Both the position numbers and the translations under genes were made by a program. A model generated the notes under the pieces. The model did not search any database. It saw only the letters and a program-made list of their open reading frames with translations, and had not been told where the DNA came from. From Chthoniobacterales bacterium (lineage in GTDB: Bacteria > Verrucomicrobiota > Verrucomicrobiia > Chthoniobacterales > JACTMZ01), in NCBI GenBank assembly GCA_018883245.1, contig VEQL01000028.1, positions 1 to 33,632 on the forward strand: a stretch of 33,632 nt of DNA. The letters run 5' to 3'. Below, piece after piece: positions 24,954 through 31,583 of the stretch (positions are counted from its first letter, which is position 1; every line of letters starts with the position of its first letter).

Positions 24954-25112
24954 ATTGGTGTTATGACACGCACCGCTCTTGCCGGTGCTGTCTTCGGAAG
25001 GTTGTGCGGGAGCATGGAATTGGGCCGCAAAAAGCCCTGAGCCGGTGCCAAAGCGTTGAAGACGAGCAGCCTGCTCTATGACACGCAAACTGGTTTCCAA
25101 CGCGAATCGCGT

Positions 25113-25129
25113 GCCTACAATCGGTAGGC
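25113..25129 (+). promoter_or_regulatory. Hairpin over the ribosome binding site of the first lipoprotein gene
   Basis: GCCTAC (25113-25118) pairs perfectly with GTAGGC (25124-25129) around a 5-base loop. GGTAGG, the only plausible ribosome binding site, lies in its second half, four bases before the ATG at 25133. The structure could limit translation initiation. The preceding gap (24954-25112) holds no recognisable gene. It does contain an 11-base direct repeat TATGACACGCA at 24962 and 25077. Confidence 0.5.
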
Positions 25130-25132
25130 GTT

Positions 25133-25621
25133 ATGAAAAAACATACCGCCCTCCTGTCCGCATTCACCCTCGTCTTGGTCGGCTGCGCCTCCGTCGTCAG
25201 CAAGTCCGAATACCCTGTCTCGATCACGAGTAATCCCACAGGTGCCGATTTTGTCGTCAAGAAGTCCAACGGCCTTCCAATCGCCAGCGGCGTGACTCCC
25301 GCCACGATCACGCTTGCGGCGTCCGAAGGCTACTTCAAGCCCGCGAAATACACCGTCGACTTCCGACGCAAGGGCGTCGTCCAATCCGTTCCTCTCACCG
25401 CAAAGATCGACGGCTGGTATTTTGGCAACATTCTCCTCGGAGGCCTGATCGGCATGCTCATCGTAGATCCCGCCACCGGCGCCATGTGGGCGCTGAACGA
25501 CACGGTCATCGCCACATTCCGGCAGACGGCCGATGCGGCCCCCGGTCAGCGCTCTTTGCGCATCGTCGATGTCAACGAGCTGCCCGTCGAGTATCGCGGT
25601 CGCTTGGTGGCACTCAACTGA
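25133..25621 (+). CDS. Lipoprotein with PEGA-like domain
   Basis: A 162-residue lipoprotein. The signal MKKHTALLSAFTLVLVGCAS has lipobox LVGC with cysteine 18 as lipidation site. The mature part begins with the PEGA-like strand pattern VSITSNPTGADFVVKKSNG, GVTPATITLAASEGYF, and YTVDFRRKGV. A glycine-rich hydrophobic hairpin follows, GWYFGNILLGGLIGMLIVDP, then ATGAMWALNDTV. The GWYxGN...GGLIG...VDPxTGAMW pattern is common in small lipoproteins of many Gram-negative bacteria, with unknown role. The next lipoprotein starts 5 bases later, suggesting one unit. Confidence 0.82.
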   Translation: MKKHTALLSAFTLVLVGCASVVSKSEYPVSITSNPTGADFVVKKSNGLPIASGVTPATITLAASEGYFKPAKYTVDFRRKGVVQSVPLTAKIDGWYFGNILLGGLIGMLIVDPATGAMWALNDTVIATFRQTADAAPGQRSLRIVDVNELPVEYRGRLVALN

Positions 25622-25626
25622 CCCCC

Positions 25627-25986
25627 ATGTGGCGCGTTCTTCCGGTTGCCGCATTGTTGTTTGCCGGTTGCGCTTCGGCGCCGGAGCCGGAGGTGCGCAC
25701 GGCCGAACCGGTCAAGACGATCGATATCCGCAGTTGGCCGCCGGGGTGCATCGTCGAACTCAACGGCGAATACGTCGGCACAACTCCGCTCGAACTGGTC
25801 GTCGAAACCACGCGTAGCGGCAACTGGACGGCCGACTACGGACGCGGCTACAGCCCGATCATTCTCCGTGCAAGCACGGCGGACGCCTCCGGTTGGGAGC
25901 AAAAGATTTGGTATCCGGGTGACCGTATTCCCTCCCGCGTCCTCTTCCGCGTCCCCGGTGCCATGAAGCGCCTGGCGGTCTACTGA
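25627..25986 (+). CDS. PEGA-type lipoprotein
   Basis: A 119-residue protein starting MWRVLPVAALLFAGCASAPE, with lipobox LFAGC (lipidated cysteine 15). The mature part holds DIRSWPPGCIVELNGEYVGT followed by TPLELVVETTRSG, which fits the PEGA pattern (a small beta domain with P-G-x-V-x-L-N-G-x-Y-x-G-x-T-P). The following half, with YSPIILRASTADASGWEQKI and WYPGDRIPSRVLFRVP, is of unknown fold. It lies 5 bases after the previous lipoprotein and has a very weak start context (ACCCCCATG). The two may act together in the outer membrane; that is inference. An in-frame upstream extension overlaps the previous gene and would hide the signal sequence. Confidence 0.82.
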   Translation: MWRVLPVAALLFAGCASAPEPEVRTAEPVKTIDIRSWPPGCIVELNGEYVGTTPLELVVETTRSGNWTADYGRGYSPIILRASTADASGWEQKIWYPGDRIPSRVLFRVPGAMKRLAVY

Positions 25987-25997
25987 TCCGGGTTTTG

Positions 25998-26012
25998 TAT
26001 TACATTGTAATA
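25998..26012. promoter_or_regulatory. Perfect 15-base palindrome, operator candidate
   Basis: TATTACA-T-TGTAATA is a perfect dyad with 7-base arms, 11 bases after a lipoprotein stop and 75 or 87 bases before the next start. It is wholly AT-rich in a GC-rich genome. It resembles binding sites of small dimeric repressors such as ribbon-helix-helix proteins, but no such regulator gene is seen beside it. It could control the four overlapping genes that follow. Confidence 0.5.
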
Positions 26013-26086
26013 TGTTGCAAGACAAGTGGTTATGACGCTTTTGATCGTTGACCATCCGCGGGTTTCCTGTTCCGATGGGCACCCTT

Positions 26087-26458
26087 ATGAAACCACAAGA
26101 AATCATCAAACGCTGGGCCAAGGCCACCGATCCAAAGATCCGCGTGTCACGGCTCAACCAAGACCACACTATCGATAGCCGCTATCCCGACGTTGTTCCT
26201 ACGGTTCACATCAGCCTGGAACTCGACGCCGATGAAAACGGACACAAACCCCTTCTTCGTGCCTGGATTCCGTTGGGACGGAGAACGCCCCTTTTCGCTT
26301 TCGCGAAAAACAGCGCGCACCCCGAGCAAGCGGACATCGATGCCACGTTTCCGTCCTTCGAAGACGCCGATTCACTGGTCGGAGCTTTGGACAAAGTGCA
26401 CGGCGACTTCCTCAAGCGCTACGGTCGGCAGACCAAAACACAGAAAGGCCGCCTGTGA
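26087..26458 (+). CDS. Hypothetical cytoplasmic protein
   Basis: A 123-residue soluble protein with no signal or membrane segment, starting MKPQEIIKRWAKATDPKIRV. A few hydrophobic strands, TVHISLELDADENG and LLRAWIPLGRRTPLFAFAKN, alternate with charged turns, and a helix near FEDADSLVGALDKVHGDFLK ends it. No family was recognised. ATG 26087 was chosen over an in-frame ATG at 26075 and a TTG at 26048, since all lack a ribosome binding site and the shortest gives a normal N-terminus. Its stop overlaps the GTG of the next gene (GTGA), which implies coupling and supports it as real. Confidence 0.65.
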   Translation: MKPQEIIKRWAKATDPKIRVSRLNQDHTIDSRYPDVVPTVHISLELDADENGHKPLLRAWIPLGRRTPLFAFAKNSAHPEQADIDATFPSFEDADSLVGALDKVHGDFLKRYGRQTKTQKGRL

Positions 26459-26793
26459 AAAAGTCCCTCGCACTCACCGTCGCACTTTGTGCCGCCGCAT
26501 TCTCTTCCGTCCACGCTCAGTGGAACGGACCGGCATGCGACAACCGGCCGGTTAATGTGACGGTCAACCGCTACAATTACTACGGCACCAGCGGATGGGC
26601 CCCCGGTTACGGCGGATGGAACGGCTGCGCTCCTTGGGGCTGGAATGGCTACGGTCAACCGGTCCCCAACGGCCTCGGCTGGACGCTCTACGGTTTCCAG
26701 GCGGCCGCGGCGCTCTTTGCGCCCCGTCCGCGGCCCGTCGTGGTTGTTTATCCGGGTTATCAAGGACCGGCTCCGGTCATCATCGAAAGATAA
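26455..26793 (+). CDS. Small secreted Gly/Trp/Tyr/Pro-rich protein
   Basis: A 112-residue protein with a clear signal peptide (MKKSLALTVALCAAAFSSVHA, cleavage after AHA-like site near 21). A low-complexity aromatic-glycine section follows, with YNYYGTSGWAPGYGGWNGCA and PWGWNGYGQPVPNG. The end is FAPRPRPVVVVYPGYQGPAP. Such composition suggests an extended surface or periplasmic protein rather than an enzyme. There are three cysteines, at the signal (C12), near the start of the mature part, and in NGCAPW. It begins with GTG at 26455 inside the previous stop. No family was recognised. Confidence 0.75.
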   Translation: MKKSLALTVALCAAAFSSVHAQWNGPACDNRPVNVTVNRYNYYGTSGWAPGYGGWNGCAPWGWNGYGQPVPNGLGWTLYGFQAAAALFAPRPRPVVVVYPGYQGPAPVIIER

Positions 26794-26797
26794 CTTT

Positions 26798-26962
26798 ATG
26801 ACAAAAGAAACCTGCGAAAAAGTCGAAGCGATCTGCGACCAGCTGCTCGGCAAGGAGGGAATGGACAAATACCCCTGGCTCCTCGTGATCGGACTGCTGC
26901 TCATCGCTTTTTCCCTCCGCAACCACAGGACCCGGTTGGCTCCGGCCTCCGATAGCTTATGA
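26798..26962 (+). CDS. 54-residue single-helix membrane protein
   Basis: A short frame opening MTKETCEKVEAICDQLLGKE, with one hydrophobic segment (YPWLLVIGLLLIAFSL, about 29-44) and a basic tail NHRTRLAP that would stay in the cytoplasm. It starts 4 bases after the previous stop, and its stop overlaps the next ATG (ATGA). This arrangement supports it as a true coupled gene, though the function is unknown. The start is in the sequence TTTATGACA. GAAAGA about 12 bases before the ATG may be a weak ribosome binding site. Confidence 0.65.
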   Translation: MTKETCEKVEAICDQLLGKEGMDKYPWLLVIGLLLIAFSLRNHRTRLAPASDSL

Positions 26963-27894
26963 CACACGCCACCATGGACACTCCGAGCGGCGTCTGTTTT
27001 ACATCGGGCATGACAAAAAACCTTTCCGAGACTCCCGCGCCAGCCGGCGAAAACTGGCTTATACGCCGCCTCCGCCGATCGGTGCGCTTCCAGTATTTTC
27101 TCCGCCGCGTCGTCATCGACGGCACCCTTCCGGCCAATCCTGCGGCTTGGCTGCCTGTGCTTTTCACCGGCCCTCGTCCGCCCTCGGGCCCGGGCCTCCG
27201 CAAAGCAATCCGCAGCTGGTCCCGCCGCCGTTTTCGCGGGGTCGGCTGTGAGATGCGCGTGGAAGAAGTCGATGCACCGCCGCCTTTGCTCGAGCCGGGC
27301 GGGCAGGGGACACGCGGGGGTGTTGCCTTCTCCGCACGTTGTGCCGATGGAGATCGCATTGCCTGTTTTCTCGCATGGTTGGCTGCGGATGGATCCCGCG
27401 GCACCTATGCCATCTTTGACGAAGGCGCGGACGAAATCACCACCCGCGCGCTCGAGCCTTTCACCGACGAGGGAGAGATCATCGGCCAACTCGACCGCTT
27501 GGCGGCGGGTTTTGTCGGCGAACATGTCATCGGACGCGCTTTCGAGGATTGGCTCGACGAATACACCCCCGCTTGGCTGCTCACCGAACATCGCGTTTCG
27601 CCCGAAGTCGCGCAGCGTCAACAGGAGGAACAATGGACCTATGCCCTTGTGCCGCACGGCAACGGGCAAATCATCATCGGGCGCTCTCCGCTCAGTTGCG
27701 TTGGCGTGGAAGTCGGTGTTTTCTACGCCGACGGCCGTGACATGCTCGTGCGCCAGCATTATGTGGGCCTCGCCGGATCGCCGGCCGCCATGCGCGCTCT
27801 TCTGACCAAAAACTTCGGCACAGGTCCGGATGACACCGTCATTGCCGCCTGGATGCTCCATCGCGTCGTGCCTGCTCTTCAACCCGCCAACTGA
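26959..27894 (+). CDS. Hypothetical 311-residue protein
   Basis: A protein of unknown family. It opens MTHATMDTPSGVCFTSGMTK and has a basic section (NWLIRRLRRSVRFQYFLRRV) and a proline-rich linker. It then has an alpha/beta body with CEMRVEEVDAPPPLLEPGGQ, DGDRIACFLAWLAADGSR and TYAIFDEGADEITTRALEPF. Its end is FYADGRDMLVRQHYVGLAGS, and VIAAWMLHRVVPALQPAN. No signal or transmembrane helix is clear. A start at the internal M18 (MTKNLSETPAP) is also possible. The ATG at 26959 overlaps the previous stop, favouring it. The last 20 bases of the gene belong to a direct repeat that recurs 120 bases downstream, so the C-terminus may have been shaped by the repeat. Confidence 0.65.
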   Translation: MTHATMDTPSGVCFTSGMTKNLSETPAPAGENWLIRRLRRSVRFQYFLRRVVIDGTLPANPAAWLPVLFTGPRPPSGPGLRKAIRSWSRRRFRGVGCEMRVEEVDAPPPLLEPGGQGTRGGVAFSARCADGDRIACFLAWLAADGSRGTYAIFDEGADEITTRALEPFTDEGEIIGQLDRLAAGFVGEHVIGRAFEDWLDEYTPAWLLTEHRVSPEVAQRQQEEQWTYALVPHGNGQIIIGRSPLSCVGVEVGVFYADGRDMLVRQHYVGLAGSPAAMRALLTKNFGTGPDDTVIAAWMLHRVVPALQPAN

Positions 27895-28044
27895 CCTCTG
27901 CCGACTGACGACTGCCAACTGCCAACTCCTACCTTCCCCCATGCCCACTCCTAGTCTCTTGGTCTCTTAATCTCTTAGTCTTTCCGCCACTGATCTCTTC
28001 AACCCGCCAACTGACTCCTGCCAACCGACGACTCTCCTTTCTCT
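27875..28044 (+). repeat. Imperfect 39-base direct repeat with CT-rich degenerate repeat between
   Basis: 27875-27913 and 27995-28033 match at all but four positions and are spaced by 120 bases. The first 21 bases are identical and include CTCTTCAACCCGCCAACTGA. Between them lie tandem GTCTCTT-like units (27953-27983). The first copy straddles the stop codon of the preceding gene, and the second ends 11 bases before the next ATG. The minus strand reads GGCAGT-type units, the style of low-complexity repeats that give false proteins rich in WQLAVVSRQ. The rest of the gap holds no gene. Confidence 0.8.
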
Positions 28045-28707
28045 ATGCAAAACTTCCTCTCTCCCTTCGAGACACTCGTCGAACACTGCAAAGAAAACGA
28101 CATCAAGTGCCATGTCGACCACGGCCGCAAACTCATCGGTTTCTCCATGTGCGGTGATGCCGCCGTCTACAAGATCAAGTGGTGCATCACGCACGACGAC
28201 GAGATGTTGCAGATGGATCTCTCCCTTCCGGTCCAGGCGCGCGATGAAAAGATGCGTCCTTTCGTCATGGAAACGCTCCTGCGCGCGAATCACAAATTGG
28301 TCTTGGGCAACTTCAATCTCGATTTCTCCGACGGCGAAATTGTCTACCATCTCGCTGCGCCGATCGGCGAAGCCGGTCTCGAGGACCGCGTGATCGGTCG
28401 TCTCTTCGGCACCGCTTTGGTCACGGCCGATCGTTACTTCGCCGCGCTCATGCGCGTTATTTTCGGCGGCCACACGCCGGAGGATGCCGTTTACCTCGCG
28501 GAGCTTCCGCTGCACAGCGAGACAGTCTCGGAAGAGACCAAGCCCGGGAAGGCGGGGAAATCCGCGCCCGCGGCAAAACCGTCGTCGAAAAAACCTGCCC
28601 GCCGTCCGCGCAAAGCAAAGCAGCCCCCGAAATCCGACGGCGCGGCTCCCGATCTTTTCAACCCGCCCGCCGGCGAGGGGACCGATCCGGCCAAACGCGA
28701 CCGCTAA
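28045..28707 (+). CDS. YbjN-domain protein, copy B
   Basis: A 220-residue paralogue of the protein at 24258-24953. The YbjN domain runs over about residues 5-155, with FETLVEHCKENDIKCHVDHG, CGDAAVYKIKWCITHDDEML, EKMRPFVMETLLRANHKLVL, and ALVTADRYFAALMRVIFGGH. The tail from about 160 is Lys/Pro/Ala-rich, contains RRPRK like copy A, and ends with PDLFNPPAGEG, parallel to PGLFERP of copy A. The two copies have clearly diverged, so the duplication is not recent. The start ATG lies in a CT-rich repeat context without a ribosome binding site. The function of the family is poorly known. Confidence 0.78.
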   Translation: MQNFLSPFETLVEHCKENDIKCHVDHGRKLIGFSMCGDAAVYKIKWCITHDDEMLQMDLSLPVQARDEKMRPFVMETLLRANHKLVLGNFNLDFSDGEIVYHLAAPIGEAGLEDRVIGRLFGTALVTADRYFAALMRVIFGGHTPEDAVYLAELPLHSETVSEETKPGKAGKSAPAAKPSSKKPARRPRKAKQPPKSDGAAPDLFNPPAGEGTDPAKRDR

Positions 28708-28727
28708 GCGCTTCACCGGGCTTTCCA

Positions 28728-28766
28728 GACTGACTTGACTAATAACTGGACTAATGCTTGACTTAT
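28728..28766 (+). repeat. Spaced GACT/GACTAAT direct repeats just before the Fic gene
   Basis: GACT occurs at 28728 and 28732. GACTAAT occurs at 28737-28743 and 28749-28755, and GACTTAT at 28760-28766. The last three are spaced 12 and 11 bases apart, about one helix turn, and end four bases before the GTG start. Such an array could be an operator for a repressor binding on one face of the DNA. The Fic protein itself carries a winged-helix C-terminus and might bind there. Confidence 0.55.
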
Positions 28767-28770
28767 TTTT

Positions 28771-29778
28771 GTGCCTTACGAGCCGCAATTCCGCATCACG
28801 CCGCGTCTGCTCACGCTGGTCGAGCAGACGGCCTCCTTGCGCGAGCGCATCCAAAGCGCGGCTGTGGAATTGTCGTGGATTCCGGCCCTGCAAAAAGACA
28901 CGCGCACGCGCAACAGTCACGCTTCCACCGCCATCGAAGGCAATCCTCTGACTCTCGAGCAGGTCCGCGCGCTTGAGGAAGGCCGCGAACTTTCCTCCGT
29001 CGAGGCTCGCCCGAAGCGCGAGATCCTCAATTACTTCGCCGGTCTACGTTACGTGGAAAAGCACGCCGGAAAAAAAACCATCCGGCACGAAGATGTCCTC
29101 GATCTTCACCGCTTGCTCGCCGGGCGGGTCATGGACCAAGGCGAGGCGGGCCGCTACCGCACGATCCAAGTCCGTGTCGGCCGGCACTTTCCGCCCGCCG
29201 CGGCCGATGTCTCGGGGCTGATGTTCGAGTTGCTCGACTGGTGGAACAAAAAAGCATCCGCGCTTTCACCGGTGCTGAGTTCCTCCATCCTCCATTACCA
29301 ATTCGAGTGGATTCACCCCTTCGCCGACGGCAACGGACGCACCGGCCGCGCTCTCGCCCTGTGGGAGTTGTATCGCCGCGGCTTCGACAGCCATCACATT
29401 TTCTCCGTGGACGAATACTATTGGGAAGATCGTCCGGCCTACTACCGCGCCCTCGACGCCGTGCGGAAAGATGGCGGAGATTTGACCGGTTGGTTGGAAT
29501 ACTCCGCCCAAGGACTTTGCCAGACCCTCGATCGCGTTTGGACGCGTGTGCAGTCATACCAAGTGCGATCACCCGGCAAGCTCGTCCTGCGACCGCGGCA
29601 GGAACAACTTCTGCGGCTGCTGCGCGATCACGGCAGCATGGCGCCGTCCGAACTATGGTCCGCCCTGCGCATTTCGAAGCAGGGAGCCATGGATCTCCTG
29701 CGTCCCTTGCTTGCCGCGGGCTTGGTCGAAAAAATCGGCACAAAAAAAACTGGCCGTTACGCGCTCAAGAAAGCCTGA
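28771..29778 (+). CDS. Fic family protein with winged-helix C-terminus
   Basis: A 335-residue Fic/Doc protein. The Fic core motif IHPFADGNGRTGR (H182-R193) is complete, so AMP transfer onto a target hydroxyl is predicted. The N-terminal inhibitory helix carries STAIEGN (52-58), the class II [ST]xxxE[GN] motif, with E56 blocking ATP binding until relieved. The 270-335 region has LRPRQEQLLRLLRDHGSMAP and ISKQGAMDLLRPLLAAGLVE, a winged helix-turn-helix. This resembles large stand-alone Fic proteins with an N-terminal Fic_N region and not a phage-type Doc toxin, and no antitoxin gene is beside it. The start is GTG 28771, which gives the family N-terminus PYEPQFRITPRLL. There is no ribosome binding site in the usual place. 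Confidence 0.92.
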   Translation: MPYEPQFRITPRLLTLVEQTASLRERIQSAAVELSWIPALQKDTRTRNSHASTAIEGNPLTLEQVRALEEGRELSSVEARPKREILNYFAGLRYVEKHAGKKTIRHEDVLDLHRLLAGRVMDQGEAGRYRTIQVRVGRHFPPAAADVSGLMFELLDWWNKKASALSPVLSSSILHYQFEWIHPFADGNGRTGRALALWELYRRGFDSHHIFSVDEYYWEDRPAYYRALDAVRKDGGDLTGWLEYSAQGLCQTLDRVWTRVQSYQVRSPGKLVLRPRQEQLLRLLRDHGSMAPSELWSALRISKQGAMDLLRPLLAAGLVEKIGTKKTGRYALKKA

Positions 29779-30233
29779 TTTAGGCGTTTTGCCGGACCGC
29801 TATTTTTAGCCGATGTCAGCCGGCAGGAATCAATCCGTGTCTATTTGAACGCTTCGCTCAACTCTTCGAGTTGTCTGTTTGCCTTCGGCCATCTCCGCTT
29901 CGCTACGGTTCGCTTCGCTCGGCCGATGTTAATCGGTGGCTGGCTTGGATCTTGGATCGGCTTTGCCTTGCTGCATTTGGCCGCTGAAAACTGCCAACTG
30001 ACTCCTGCCCACTGACCTCTGTCTTTTCGTCTCTTTGTCTCTGGTCCCTGGAGCCCTCCAGCCTCGCCATCAGTCTTTTGGTCTCTTCGTCTTTGGTCTC
30101 CAGTCCCTCCAACTTTCCCACGTTCGAACTTCCCACTTTTCACTCCTCCCGCCCACTGCCCACCCCTGCCTACAGCCGGTTATGACACCCTGCAGCCTCG
30201 TCCCGCTCGGGCCTATCTGCTAATTTCATCACC
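29779..30233. repeat. 455-base gap with hairpin and degenerate CT-rich repeats; no gene seen
   Basis: CAACTC-TTC-GAGTTG (29859-29873) forms a 6-pair hairpin 80 bases after the Fic stop, possibly a terminator. TTCGCT units recur at about 29850-29920, and TTGGATC is tandem at 29945-29958. The 17 bases GCCAACTGACTCCTGCC at 29993-30009 also occur at 28006-28022. From 30020 to 30115, GTCTCTT/GTCTTTT-like units repeat imperfectly. The last 60 bases must carry the rmuC start region, where no promoter was assigned. Both strands have open but low-complexity frames, which were judged artefacts. Confidence 0.75.
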
Positions 30234-31535
30234 ATGCCAGAGCAGACTTACCTAGTTTACCTCTTTGCCGTCGGCGGGTTGATCTTCGGGGTCGTGTTGT
30301 GCCTGATCCCGGCCCTTGTCTTCCTTTACCGCAAGACCGTGCAAATTGCCGCGCTCTCTGCCGAGAAAAACGCCCTGCAGACCACCATCGCCGCGCGCGA
30401 TTATGACGAGGTGCGCCTCAAGGAGGCCTTCCACGCCGTCTCCTCCCAAGTCCTGCAGGAGAACAACAAATCTTTCCTTGATCTCGCGCAGCAAAACCTC
30501 GGCCAATTCCAGACCGAGGCCAAAGGCGACCTTGCCGCCCGCGAAAAAGCGATTGCCGACCTCCTGAAACCCATCAACGACCAACTCGGCCACTTCAAAG
30601 AATCCGTCGCCAAAGCGGTCACCGATGCCGGCGATGAGCGCAAAGCTCTCAAAGTCCAGGTCGAGGAACTCGTCAAATTCAGCAATGCCGTCAGCACCGA
30701 TGCCAAAAACCTCACTGAAGCCCTCAAAGGATCCAACAAAGTCCAAGGCGACTGGGGCGAGATGATCCTGGAGCATCTGCTTGAAGCCTCCGGCATCCGC
30801 AAAGGCATCGGCTTCACCGTCCAGAAGCAATACGAGGACGGCGAAGGCAAAAAAGGCAAACCCGACGTCATCCTCAATCTTCCTGCCGATCGTTGCCTTG
30901 TTGTCGACTCGAAGGTCTCCATCGACGCCTACGTCGGCTACGCAGGCACAGACGACCCCACGGAACGTGACGCCCGGCTGAAAGACCACATCCGCTCCAT
31001 CCGCGCGCACATCGACGGTCTTTACGGGCGCAACTACCAGAAGCTTTACGGCATAAAGGAGACACCCGACTTTGTCGTTATGTTCGTCCCCGTCGAGCCT
31101 GCGTTTCTCTTGGCCATCTCGCGCGATGAAAAACTCTTCATGGACGCATGGCACAAGAACGTCCTGCTGGCCAGCCCCTCGACGCTGCTTTACGTGCTGC
31201 GCATCGTGGAAAATCTGTGGCGTCAGGAAAAACAGGCCCTCAACTCCCGCGAGATCGCCGAGCGCGGTGCCAAGCTTTATGACAAATTCGTCGGCTTCGC
31301 CGTCGACTTCGAGCGCATCGGCAAGTCCCTCGACAGCGCGCGCAAGGCCTACGATGACGCGCACAGTGTCTTGGCTACGGGCTCCGGCAATCTTGTTCGT
31401 CAAACCGAGATGCTGCGCGATCTCGGCGTGAAACCCACCAAGAACCTTCCGCCGAAACTCCTCGAGTCCTCCGCCGGGGAGCCTCGATTCCTTCCGGAAG
31501 GGGACGAGGAGCAGAAGGTTGCAGTAGCCAATTGA
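30234..31535 (+). CDS. rmuC: RmuC family DNA recombination protein
   Basis: RmuC limits DNA inversions at short inverted repeats and is thought to be nuclease-related. The 433-residue protein has one N-terminal membrane helix (LVYLFAVGGLIFGVVLCLIPALVFLY). A coiled coil covers about 33-160. The RmuC domain follows, with SNKVQGDWGEMILEHLLEAS, GKKGKPDVILNLPADRCLVV, DSKVSIDAYVGYA, DFVVMFVPVEPAFLLAISRD, and LLASPSTLLYVLRIVENLWR. The DVILNLP...VVDSKVS arrangement is like a restriction-nuclease fold core. It is preceded by the repeat-filled gap, and the PD-(D/E)XK gene follows 48 bases on. No clear ribosome binding site is seen before the ATG. Confidence 0.93.
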   Translation: MPEQTYLVYLFAVGGLIFGVVLCLIPALVFLYRKTVQIAALSAEKNALQTTIAARDYDEVRLKEAFHAVSSQVLQENNKSFLDLAQQNLGQFQTEAKGDLAAREKAIADLLKPINDQLGHFKESVAKAVTDAGDERKALKVQVEELVKFSNAVSTDAKNLTEALKGSNKVQGDWGEMILEHLLEASGIRKGIGFTVQKQYEDGEGKKGKPDVILNLPADRCLVVDSKVSIDAYVGYAGTDDPTERDARLKDHIRSIRAHIDGLYGRNYQKLYGIKETPDFVVMFVPVEPAFLLAISRDEKLFMDAWHKNVLLASPSTLLYVLRIVENLWRQEKQALNSREIAERGAKLYDKFVGFAVDFERIGKSLDSARKAYDDAHSVLATGSGNLVRQTEMLRDLGVKPTKNLPPKLLESSAGEPRFLPEGDEEQKVAVAN

Positions 31536-31583
31536 CGAATCATCACGCAAGTCTCACACTCCGATCTCAGCCTTCCCACCCCC

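Noticed and set aside
24963-25040. Possible 25-residue frame starting MTRTALAGAV
   Set aside because: It has no ribosome binding site, no signal or family likeness, and starts in a string (TTATGACA) that recurs at empty sites.
26419-27948. Minus-strand frame beginning MGMGEGRSWQLAVVSRQRSV
   Set aside because: Its start lies in the degenerate repeat, and the rest is antisense to coupled plus-strand genes. WQLAVVSRQ-type sequence is a known artefact of such repeats.
29840-30200. CRISPR-like array in the 455-base gap
   Set aside because: The repeats are short, imperfect and unevenly spaced, with no constant repeat and no spacers, and no cas genes are nearby apart from a Cas4-like nuclease fold.
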